Below, in pieces: positions 1 through 6,148 of a stretch of 13,278 bases of DNA. The translations under genes were made by a program, and so were the position numbers. Source of the DNA: Deltaproteobacteria bacterium (lineage in GTDB: Bacteria; Desulfobacterota; WTBG01); NCBI GenBank assembly GCA_013139225.1, contig WTBG01000013.1, positions 1-13,278 on the forward strand, written 5' to 3'. The notes below the pieces were generated by a model. The model was not told where the DNA came from. It worked only from the letters and a program-made list of their open reading frames with translations, and did no database searches. Each line of letters begins with the position of its first letter. The stretch's first letter is position 1.

Positions 1-125
1 TCTCTTAATGTTCCGGATCCGCTATCTAAAAGTATGGTACTATTTCCAACTCTGATAACGGTTCCTGGAGAGCCTCGTCTCAGAGAAGGGACACATGTGC
101 CAGAACCGATAATAAATACTTCCAT
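1..125 (-). CDS. MBL-fold metallo-hydrolase (RNase Z-like), N-terminal fragment
   Basis: This is the start of a minus-strand gene that continues past the left edge, so only 41 codons are visible. The protein begins MEVFIIGSGTCVPSLRRGSP and continues through a TVIRVGNSTILLDSGSGTLR stretch. That is the first beta-hairpin of metallo-beta-lactamase-fold hydrolases of the ribonuclease Z / arylsulfatase-like type: a GSGT(C/G)xPxxxRxxP loop followed by a strand ending in LLDSGSG. The metal-binding HxHxDH motif would lie outside the window, so the substrate (tRNA 3' ends, cyclic nucleotides or other phosphodiesters) cannot be decided. A GGAG lies four bases ahead of the ATG on the minus strand, which supports this start. 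The gene is divergent from trkA. The family call is fairly firm; the exact function is open. Confidence 0.75.
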   Translation of the reverse strand, partial: MEVFIIGSGTCVPSLRRGSPGTVIRVGNSTILLDSGSGTLR

Positions 126-214
126 AAAACTCCATCCTTAAACTTATCCATTATCGAGAAGAGGCTAAAGGCCCGTTGCGAGTTTCAAGTTATGGGTTGC
201 GGGTATGATTTTAA

Positions 215-259
215 GGTTTTAATACGAAACACGTAACCCGAAACCTGTGTATCAAAACC
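215..259. repeat. Imperfect inverted repeat in GGGTT-rich sequence
   Basis: The left arm GGTTTTAATAC (215-225) matches the reverse complement of the right arm GTATCAAAACC (249-259) at 10 of 11 positions. The 23-bp loop contains ACCCGAAACC. Just upstream, 178-206 is rich in GGGTTGCGGGT- and GAGTTTC-type words, the other strand of the ACCCG/GAAACC words in the loop. This resembles filler repeats seen in spacers of many environmental bacteria. No function can be assigned. Confidence 0.55.
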
Positions 260-264
260 TCTAC

Positions 265-366
265 TCCCTGGCCCAGACCGAACTTTATTAAGATAAGTCT
301 TAGATCTCCGATTTTGAAACGTCAAGGCAGTAAAACATTCTCAGCTAAGTCGCACCAGGGCGGGCC
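265..366. repeat. Dispersed ~100-bp element, copy 1
   Basis: Positions 265-289 are identical over 25 bp to 8886-8910, and 347-366 match 8967-8986 at 19 of 20 positions. The 57-bp interior is only about 46 percent identical to the 56-bp interior of the other copy. The ends are partly inverted relative to each other: CCCTGG (266-271) can pair with CCAGGG (355-360), and CGAACTT (279-285) can pair with AAGTCG (347-352) with one bulged A. A GGCCC (270-274) / GGGCC (362-366) pairing is an alternative. It could be a MITE-like element or a structured RNA element. I do not recognise it as a named family. Confidence 0.75.
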
Positions 367-472
367 ATTAGTCCAATCGTTCTATTTATATCACAAGGGA
401 TGGAAAACGAATACTATTTTCTGGTTATCCAGAAATCTCCAGTTGAATACCCTGATGAAATTATTAACAATA

Positions 473-579
473 CTGGATTCCCGCTGGAGTTTATCCCGTA
501 CTTGATACGGGGCGGGAATGACACGTTTTTTCAATCGGTTCCTCCTTGCCTGTCATCCCTGCAAAAGCAGGGATCCAGG
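473..579. repeat. Small palindromic element with imperfect terminal inverted repeats
   Basis: The left end CTGGATTCCCGC (473-484) and the reverse complement of the right end (568-579 region, GCAGGGATCCAG) agree at 10 of 12 positions. Inside are two hairpins: CCCGTA (495-500) / TACGGG (506-511) with a 5-base loop, and a perfect 8-bp stem ATCCCTGC/GCAGGGAT around AAAA (555-574). GGGAATGACA (513-522) and TGTCATCCC (551-559) form a further inverted pair. From memory this type (TCATTCCCGC...CGGGAATCCAG) is widespread in bacterial spacers. It probably reflects a mobile, non-autonomous palindromic repeat. It is not CRISPR because there is no spacer periodicity. Confidence 0.75.
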
Positions 580-625
580 AACTAATAGACAACTTGACTA
601 TTGTAGATAAGCAGATACTATTTTA

Positions 626-654
626 TTGAAATCGAAAAGTTTTTGGTATATAAA
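626..654 (+). promoter_or_regulatory. Candidate sigma-70-type promoter for trkA
   Basis: TTGAAA (626-631) is followed after 17 bp by TATAAA (649-654), about 64 bp ahead of the trkA start, in an AT-rich stretch. The spacing is ideal and each box departs from consensus by one base. An alternative pair, TTGACT (594-599) with TACTAT (616-621) and a 16-bp spacer, lies slightly upstream. This is a prediction from motif match only. Confidence 0.45.
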
Positions 655-697
655 ATTATAAGTGGCACCTATTCTGATAGTAACATTTATCTCTTTT

Positions 698-704
698 AAG
701 GAGG
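698..704 (+). promoter_or_regulatory. Ribosome binding site of trkA
   Basis: AAGGAGG is a near-perfect anti-Shine-Dalgarno match. It lies 13 bases before the ATG at 718, slightly longer than usual. No other in-frame start lies closer, so it fixes the trkA start. Confidence 0.7.
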
Positions 705-717
705 ATATAATAATAAA

Positions 718-2082
718 ATGAATTTTATTGTTGTAGGTGCAGGTGAAGTCGGTTATCACCTCTCCTCAAGATTGTCCCAGGAAAAGATGGATGTAGTCGT
801 CATTGATAAAGATGAAAGCAAAATCAAGCGTGTCATAGATAACCTCGATGTACAAACCATTCATGGAAGTGGAAGCAGTTTTGAAACGCTCAAGCAGGCA
901 GGTATTGAAAATGCTGATATACTTATTGCTGCTACCAACAGCGACGAAGTAAACATGATTTCCTGTTTGGTAGCCAGCGTTCAATCGAAGGTTCCCATAA
1001 AAATTGCCAGAATCAGAAACCCTGAATATATCCAAAACTCAGGGATACTGGGAGAAAAACATCTTAATATAGACCTGACAATCAATCCGGAACAGGAGAT
1101 GGTAAGAGCTATAGCCAGGCTGGTAGAAATTCCTGATGTTGTAGATGTTGTAGAATTTGCTGAAGGTAGAGTGAGAATATCTGGAATTAAGGTTGATCCC
1201 CAAAGTTATGTAATTGGTAAAAAGCTACGGGACCTAAGCAAAGAAAACGAAAAACACGATATTATCATAGCAGCAATATTCAGAGATGACCAGGTGATCA
1301 TTCCCCGGGGGGATGATGTCATTCAAGAGAATGATTTAGTCTATGCTGTTACCGAATCAAAAAAAATTACCACCGTCACTAACTATTTTAAAGAAAAAGA
1401 ACAAAGAGTCCAACGCATAATGATTTTAGGAGGTGGAGAAATCGGTGTTGAGCTTGCTCAAAGCTTAGAGAAAAAAGCCATAAAAACAAAAATTATTGAA
1501 CACGACGAGCAAAGATGCTTAGAGATTGCAGAAAAGTTAGAAAAAACCATTGTCCTTCGAGGTAATGGAACAGATCGCGAACTTCTTGAAGAAGAAAACA
1601 TTAAGGATGTTGATGTGTTCATAGCCGTTTCTGAAGACGAGCAGACAAATATTCTTGTTTCTCTTCTGGCTAAAAGGTTGGGAGCAAAAAAGGTTATATC
1701 TTTGATCAACAACATTTCTTATATACCTATCGTATCCAGTATCGGTGTAGATATTGTGGTAAGTCCTCACCTGGCTGCCATCAGCCGCATCCTGCAATTT
1801 ATACGTAAGGGGAAAGTGCTCTCAGTAGCTTCATTCAACAAAGAAAATGCTGAAGCCATAGAAATTGTCGCCCTGGACACCTCAGACCTGGTTAATAAAC
1901 CACTTAAAGACATTAAATTCCCTAAAGGGGCTATAATTGGTGCTGTGGTAAGAGATGAAGAAATTATTATTCCCACTGGTAATACCATTATCCTCCCCGG
2001 GGATCGTGTCATCATCTTTACCCTGACATCGACCATTCCTTCAGTAGAAAAGACACTGATGGTAAAAATGGAATACTGGTAA
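718..2082 (+). CDS. trkA: Trk system potassium uptake regulator TrkA
   Basis: This is the peripheral cytoplasmic subunit that binds NAD(H) and gates the TrkH potassium channel. At 454 residues it has the usual full length of a two-repeat TrkA. Repeat 1 starts with a Rossmann RCK_N domain: GAGEVG at residues 7-12, with an acidic residue (D30) at the end of strand two, as expected for NAD binding. A TrkA_C domain follows at about 145-220. Repeat 2 has a second Rossmann domain (GGGEIG at 238-243, E261 after strand two) and a second TrkA_C domain at about 370-450. Both glycine motifs are intact, so both halves may bind nucleotide. The start is supported by AAGGAGG upstream. The next gene, 113 bp downstream on the same strand, is trkH, which strengthens the call. 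The spacer holds a palindrome that might adjust the trkA/trkH expression ratio. Confidence 0.96.
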   Translation: MNFIVVGAGEVGYHLSSRLSQEKMDVVVIDKDESKIKRVIDNLDVQTIHGSGSSFETLKQAGIENADILIAATNSDEVNMISCLVASVQSKVPIKIARIRNPEYIQNSGILGEKHLNIDLTINPEQEMVRAIARLVEIPDVVDVVEFAEGRVRISGIKVDPQSYVIGKKLRDLSKENEKHDIIIAAIFRDDQVIIPRGDDVIQENDLVYAVTESKKITTVTNYFKEKEQRVQRIMILGGGEIGVELAQSLEKKAIKTKIIEHDEQRCLEIAEKLEKTIVLRGNGTDRELLEEENIKDVDVFIAVSEDEQTNILVSLLAKRLGAKKVISLINNISYIPIVSSIGVDIVVSPHLAAISRILQFIRKGKVLSVASFNKENAEAIEIVALDTSDLVNKPLKDIKFPKGAIIGAVVRDEEIIIPTGNTIILPGDRVIIFTLTSTIPSVEKTLMVKMEYW

Positions 2083-2160
2083 AAAAAGTGACTAAAGTTT
2101 TAAGTGAGCTTAAGTGACCTAAAGTTGTACAACTTTAGGTATTTTAGACACTCAATTGCT
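2083..2160. repeat. Nested inverted repeat with perfect 24-bp palindrome between trkA and trkH
   Basis: Positions 2117-2140 form a perfect palindrome with arm ACCTAAAGTTGT and its exact reverse complement. In RNA this can fold as a 10-bp stem with a GUAC loop. Outer arms AGTGACTAAA (2087-2096) and TTTAGACACT (2143-2152) are also inverted at 9 of 10 positions, and TTAAG/CTTAA (about 2100-2113) makes a minor hairpin. Related words (AGTGTCTAAAGT) occur in the spacer at 9017-9030, so this belongs to a dispersed repeat type. There is no U-tract after the stem, so a simple intrinsic terminator is not supported. Confidence 0.7.
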
Positions 2161-2195
2161 ACGGCACTAAACCAATTTAATTAAAGAGTCCTCTC

Positions 2196-3641
2196 ATGCA
2201 GCCTTCCCTTATCCTGAATATCCTTGGATTTCTATATCTATTTCTTTCCTTAACTATGATCTTCCCCCTTACAGTATCTATTATTTACAAAGATGGGTGT
2301 GTTTCTGCATTTCTTTACTCCATTGTTATAACCGTCATATCCGGTTTAATTCTCTTCTATGCTTTCCCTTCAAAAAAGAAGGAACTGTCTCATCGTGATG
2401 GTTTTTGCATTGTTACTCTGGGGTGGGCTACAGTAGCCCTTTTTGGTTCCCTCCCTTTTATATTCTCAGGCAGTATAAATTCTTTCACCAATGCCTATTT
2501 CGAAACCATGTCAGGATTTACCACTACCGGGGCAACCATTTGCCTGTCGGTTGAACAGCTACCGCAGAGCATCCTCTTCTGGAGGAGTTTCATCCAGTGG
2601 CTGGGGGGAATGGGTATCATCCTCTTTTCTATTGCCATCTTACCCTTCTTGGGAGTAGGGGGAATGGAATTATATAAAGCGGAAGTACCCGGCCCCACTC
2701 CGGACAAGATCAAGCCCAGAATTGCCGAAACAGCTCGCATATTGTGGAAGGTCTATCTTCTCATCTCCTTAACAGAAGTCATCCTGCTCTTAGCTGGCGG
2801 GATGAACCTCTTCGATTCACTTTGCCACACCTTTACCACTCTTGCCACCGGTGGGTTTTCCACCAGGAATAACAGTATCGAATATTATAACAGCCCATAT
2901 TTAGAAACAGTGTTTATCGTGTTTATGCTGCTTGCTGGAATCAATTTCTCCCTCCACTACCGTCTCCTACTGGGCAATCTAAAAGGATTCTGGAAAAACA
3001 GTGAACTTCACTTTTTTCTCTGCGTATTCCTGATCTCTTCAGCTCTCATAGCTATTAACCTGAGACTCAACTTCTTTGACAGTTTAGTTCCATCTCTTCG
3101 GTATGCCTCCTTTCAAGTTGCATCTATACTTACCACGACAGGCTATAGCTCAAACAATTTTGGTGTATGGCCTGCCTTTCCTCAGTGTCTTCTGCTACTC
3201 CTGATGTTTATAGGAGGGTGTACAGGTTCAACCGGTGGGGGCATCAAATGTTTCAGAATAATGCTATTGCTTAAGCAGGGATACCGTGAGCTCTATCGCA
3301 TGATTCATCCTCGTGCAGTTATACCTGTGAAACTTTCTGGCAAAAGTATCTCCACCGGAATTATGGAGGGTGTGTGGGGCTTCTTTTATCTTTACCTTTT
3401 CCTTTTTGCCACCATTTCTCTTATTATGACACTGCTGGGATTAGACCTCATCACAGCCATTAGCTCTGTGGCAGCCTGTATAGGAAACATCGGACCAGGT
3501 TTAAGTGCTGTGGGACCAGCAGAGAATTACTCTCACATTCCCACACTTGGGAAATGGCTTCTAAGTTTCTCAATGCTTGTAGGCAGGTTGGAAATTTATA
3601 CCGTGATTGTTCTCTTTGTCCCTGAGTTTTGGAAGAAATAA
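2196..3641 (+). CDS. trkH: Trk-type potassium channel / transporter subunit TrkH
   Basis: This is the integral membrane potassium-translocating subunit of the Trk system, working with TrkA. At 481 residues it has normal TrkH length and many hydrophobic helices. The four membrane-pore-membrane repeats can be recognised by their selectivity loops: SGFTTTGAT (106-114), TTLATGGFS (214-222), LTTTGYSS (312-319) and CIGNIGPG (428-435). Other conserved TrkH features are the WLGGMGI segment (135-141), GSTGGGIKCFR (344-354), which follows the third pore loop, and the C-terminal LVGRLEIYTV (461-470). All filter glycines are present, so the channel should be functional. No strong Shine-Dalgarno is visible before the ATG (only AAAGAG about 10 bases upstream). 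Translation may therefore be moderate or depend on the trkA transcript. Co-transcription with trkA is likely but interrupted by the palindromic spacer. Confidence 0.96.
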   Translation: MQPSLILNILGFLYLFLSLTMIFPLTVSIIYKDGCVSAFLYSIVITVISGLILFYAFPSKKKELSHRDGFCIVTLGWATVALFGSLPFIFSGSINSFTNAYFETMSGFTTTGATICLSVEQLPQSILFWRSFIQWLGGMGIILFSIAILPFLGVGGMELYKAEVPGPTPDKIKPRIAETARILWKVYLLISLTEVILLLAGGMNLFDSLCHTFTTLATGGFSTRNNSIEYYNSPYLETVFIVFMLLAGINFSLHYRLLLGNLKGFWKNSELHFFLCVFLISSALIAINLRLNFFDSLVPSLRYASFQVASILTTTGYSSNNFGVWPAFPQCLLLLLMFIGGCTGSTGGGIKCFRIMLLLKQGYRELYRMIHPRAVIPVKLSGKSISTGIMEGVWGFFYLYLFLFATISLIMTLLGLDLITAISSVAACIGNIGPGLSAVGPAENYSHIPTLGKWLLSFSMLVGRLEIYTVIVLFVPEFWKK

Positions 3642-3826
3642 CCGTAACCATTTGGCCTTACTATATTTTTTTACCGCAGAGGCCGCTAAGATCGCAGAGG
3701 TTATAAATTTATTTTGCCGGGTGGACATTCCCAATCCCACTGGCTAAAAATGATTTTATGATTTTACTTAAACATATTATTCTCAGCGTACTCTGTGATC
3801 TCTGTGGTGAAAGTTACAAATGACCC
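3642..3826. other. Spacer between trkH and polX
   Basis: This 185-bp spacer is largely occupied by one inverted-repeat element (3670-3811). No promoter boxes or strong ribosome binding site for polX are obvious. The right arm of the element ends only 15 bases before the polX start, so the polX leader is built from the repeat. Confidence 0.6.
3670..3811. repeat. 142-bp element with imperfect terminal inverted repeats
   Basis: The left end TTTACCGCAGAG (3670-3681) matches the reverse complement of the right end CTCTGTGGTGAA (3800-3811) at 10 of 12 positions. Next to the ends, the words CGCTAAG and GATCGCAGAG on the left recur in inverted, swapped order on the right as CTCAGCG (3782-3788) and CTCTGTGATC (3791-3800). 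The interior is AT-rich and non-coding. From memory, repeats of the form ACCACAGAGATCACAGAG are common in spacers of environmental bacteria. It is probably a MITE-like element. Confidence 0.7.
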
Positions 3827-5554
3827 ATGAAAAATAGAGAAATCGCCTCAATATTCGAAAAAATGGCTGATATTCTCGAACTCAAAGATGACAACCCCTT
3901 TAAGATTAATGCTTACATAAAGGCTGCCCGCATTCTCAATGATCTCCCCACTGATATTGAAGAGATTGCACAATCCTGCGAACTCCAAAAAATACCCGGG
4001 ATAGGCAAAGGTACAGCAGAAAAAATAATAGAATACCTTGAAACCGGTAGAATCACCAAGTTTGAGCAACTTAGACAGGATATCAGTAATGAACTCATCG
4101 CTCTATTAGGGATACCGAGCCTGGGCCCAAAAACAGTTGCCCTATTACACAAAGAATTTAAGATCAATAACTTGGAAGATTTAAAACAGGTTGTCGCGGA
4201 TGGAAGGATCACTCATTTACCAGGGATGGGTGAAAAGAAGATTGAAAACATTATGCGCGGCATCGAGCTCTATACCTTAAGTAAAGAAAGGATGCTGCTT
4301 AGTGAAGCCCTCAACACGGCCAGGGAAACCATTAAACAACTAAAAAAATCAATCGACATCACCACGATAGAAGCTGCGGGATCACTGAGAAGGGGAAAAG
4401 AAACAATAGGTGACATCGACATCCTTGCTACAGGCAAAAAGGGGAAGGAGATTATCGATGCTTTCGTTCATCTCCCTCTAGCCAACGATATTTTAGCCCA
4501 TGGAAACACCAAAGGCAGTATTGTAACAGCAGCAGGAACTCAACTGGACTTAAGGGTAGTGGATAAAGACTCCTTTGGTGCTGCCCTTCAATATTTTACC
4601 GGTTCAAAAAGTCATAACATACGTTTAAGGGAGATTGCCAAGAGGGAACATTTAAAAATTAATGAGTATGGAATATTCTCCGCCAAAAAAAAGATAGGTG
4701 GAAAAAGAGAAAAAGACATATACACCACCTTGCACATGGATTGGATACCTCCTGAGCTCCGTGAAGACCGGGGTGAAATAGAAGCCGCTCTCAACCACAC
4801 CCTTCCATCTCTCCTCAACGACTCTGACATCAAGGGAGATCTCCACGTCCATTCTACTTACAGCGATGGTGCCCATTCTTTAGAAGAAATTGCACTAAAA
4901 GCAAAAGAGATGGGCTATCAATACATCGCCATAACTGATCACTCTCAATCTCTAAAGATTGCCAGAGGTCTTTCTGAAGCACAGTTAAGAGAAAAAATAG
5001 CAGAGGGGAAAAGAATTAACAAAAAGCTTTTTGGCATAAAAATACTTATCGGTACTGAGGTTGATATCAAAAGCGACGGAGCGCTCGATTACTCAGATAC
5101 CCTGCTCAAGCAACTCGATCTGGTAATAGGGGCTATCCATTCCGGATTCAAACAAAAAAGAGAACAGCTTACTAAACGAATTGTCACTGCTATGAAAAAT
5201 CCTTACCTCCACATCATAGCTCATCCTACCGGTCGTTTACTGGGAGAACGGGAACCCTATGATCTGGATATCAATCAGGTAATAGAAATGGCTGGCAAAA
5301 CAGGAACAGCTCTGGAAATTAATGCATACACAGAACGACTTGATCTCGATGATATTAACTGTATGAAGGCGAAACAAAAAGGAGTTAAGATTGCCATTGG
5401 CACCGATGCCCATCATGTGGATCAGTTGTGGATGATGGAACTTGGTGTCACAGTTGCCCGCCGCGGGTGGTTAGAAGCGAGGGATGTATTAAATACTTTA
5501 CCCGCAGAAGAATTAATCAAATGGACTAAAAGTAAACGTGTGAGAATGCACTGA
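3827..5554 (+). CDS. polX: DNA polymerase/3'-5' exonuclease PolX
   Basis: This is a family X DNA polymerase with a C-terminal PHP phosphoesterase domain, a bacterial gap-filling and base-excision-repair enzyme; 575 residues is the usual length. Domain order: an 8-kDa-like helical domain with helix-hairpin-helix DNA contacts (IPGIGKGTAEKI at 56-67, and LPGMGEKKIENI at 131-142 after the GIPSLGPKTV turn at 95-104); then the polymerase palm, with GSLRR at 185-189 and catalytic aspartates D196, D198 and D241; then the PHP domain from about 336. The PHP metal ligands are all visible: H340, H342, D347, H372, E411, H438, H466, D527 and H529. Both polymerase and exonuclease/phosphoesterase activities should therefore be intact. 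The ATG at 3827 lacks a good ribosome binding site, but its MKNREIAxIFEKMADILEL opening is the canonical family N-terminus. It leads a three-gene run with very small gaps. Confidence 0.96.
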   Translation: MKNREIASIFEKMADILELKDDNPFKINAYIKAARILNDLPTDIEEIAQSCELQKIPGIGKGTAEKIIEYLETGRITKFEQLRQDISNELIALLGIPSLGPKTVALLHKEFKINNLEDLKQVVADGRITHLPGMGEKKIENIMRGIELYTLSKERMLLSEALNTARETIKQLKKSIDITTIEAAGSLRRGKETIGDIDILATGKKGKEIIDAFVHLPLANDILAHGNTKGSIVTAAGTQLDLRVVDKDSFGAALQYFTGSKSHNIRLREIAKREHLKINEYGIFSAKKKIGGKREKDIYTTLHMDWIPPELREDRGEIEAALNHTLPSLLNDSDIKGDLHVHSTYSDGAHSLEEIALKAKEMGYQYIAITDHSQSLKIARGLSEAQLREKIAEGKRINKKLFGIKILIGTEVDIKSDGALDYSDTLLKQLDLVIGAIHSGFKQKREQLTKRIVTAMKNPYLHIIAHPTGRLLGEREPYDLDINQVIEMAGKTGTALEINAYTERLDLDDINCMKAKQKGVKIAIGTDAHHVDQLWMMELGVTVARRGWLEARDVLNTLPAEELIKWTKSKRVRMH

Positions 5555-5558
5555 GCTA

Positions 5559-6137
5559 ATGCTAAACGACCTTGAATTATTTGTAAATCGTTTATTAAAT
5601 ATTATCGAGCAATTCAACAGTACTCTTTTCGAAACATGGCCTGTTGCATTAATCGTCGGCATTGCCCTTTGTTTCTTTGGATTTAAAATCTTCCGGTTTT
5701 CTCTATTTATTTTTGGCTTCATTATTGGTGCAACTATAGGCTTAGGAATAGGAGATATTATTCTCAAGCCCTGGGGCGGAATCATTGGCTCCATAATTAT
5801 TGGATTATTGGGAGGATACGGTTTTTTATTCCTCATCAGAATAGCGGGGTTCCTGGCAGGTGTCTTTATCGGCAGTATCTTAGGTGTATTCTTCCTGGGT
5901 CAGAGTGCTTGGATTATCATTGTTGCTATCCTATCCGGTATCTGCGGGCTTTTCTTCCTGAACTATTTTATCATGGCAAGCACATCATGCTGGGGAGCCA
6001 TGCTTGCCATAGGCAGTTTCTTTCGCTTTCTTAACCTGCCTCTGCATGAATACCGGCACATGTTATTAGTAAGCGAGGCTGTTCTTTTCATCCTGGGGCT
6101 GGGGTACCAAGTCCACCTGACCAGAAAAAAATCCTAA
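5559..6137 (+). CDS. Polytopic membrane protein, TMEM198/DUF4203-like
   Basis: This is a 192-residue, strongly hydrophobic, glycine-rich protein with about six to seven predicted membrane helices (roughly residues 27-44, 47-67, 73-91, 93-113, 116-139, 142-158 and 167-185). After a short charged N-terminus, small-residue motifs such as GFIIGATIGLGIG and GFLAGVFIGSILG give tight helix packing. The pattern resembles the TMEM198/TM7SF3 family (DUF4203), whose biochemical role in bacteria is unknown to me. It begins only 4 bases after the polX stop, so translational coupling is likely; no clear Shine-Dalgarno is seen. The following secreted protein starts 11 bases after its stop. Whether it is functionally tied to PolX or to the exported protein cannot be told. 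The family assignment rests on overall pattern, not on a decisive motif. Confidence 0.7.
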   Translation: MLNDLELFVNRLLNIIEQFNSTLFETWPVALIVGIALCFFGFKIFRFSLFIFGFIIGATIGLGIGDIILKPWGGIIGSIIIGLLGGYGFLFLIRIAGFLAGVFIGSILGVFFLGQSAWIIIVAILSGICGLFFLNYFIMASTSCWGAMLAIGSFFRFLNLPLHEYRHMLLVSEAVLFILGLGYQVHLTRKKS

Positions 6138-6148
6138 AGGAGTTTACC

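Larger units (their letters stand above)
126..717. other. Repeat-filled spacer between the divergent MBL hydrolase and trkA
   Basis: This 592-bp spacer has no convincing gene. From left to right it holds a GGGTT/AACCC-rich inverted repeat (about 178-259), copy 1 of a ~102-bp element (265-366), an unassigned stretch (367-472), a second inverted-repeat element (473-579) and an AT-rich part with a candidate promoter and the trkA ribosome binding site (590-717). Two short plus-strand open frames (314-505 and 400-585) run through these repeats and are not believable genes. Confidence 0.8.

Noticed and set aside
473..579. CRISPR repeat or integron attC site
   Set aside because: There is no regular repeat-spacer periodicity, no cas or integrase gene, and no attC core (RYYYAAC/GTTRRRY) pairing.
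314..585. Two overlapping plus-strand open frames of 63 and 61 codons before trkA
   Set aside because: They run through copy 1 of the dispersed element and the palindromic element, and their C-terminal parts are translated repeats. Neither shows a recognisable family.
2117..2140. Intrinsic terminator after trkA
   Set aside because: The stem is perfect but AT-rich and is not followed by a T-tract. The sequence resembles a dispersed repeat.
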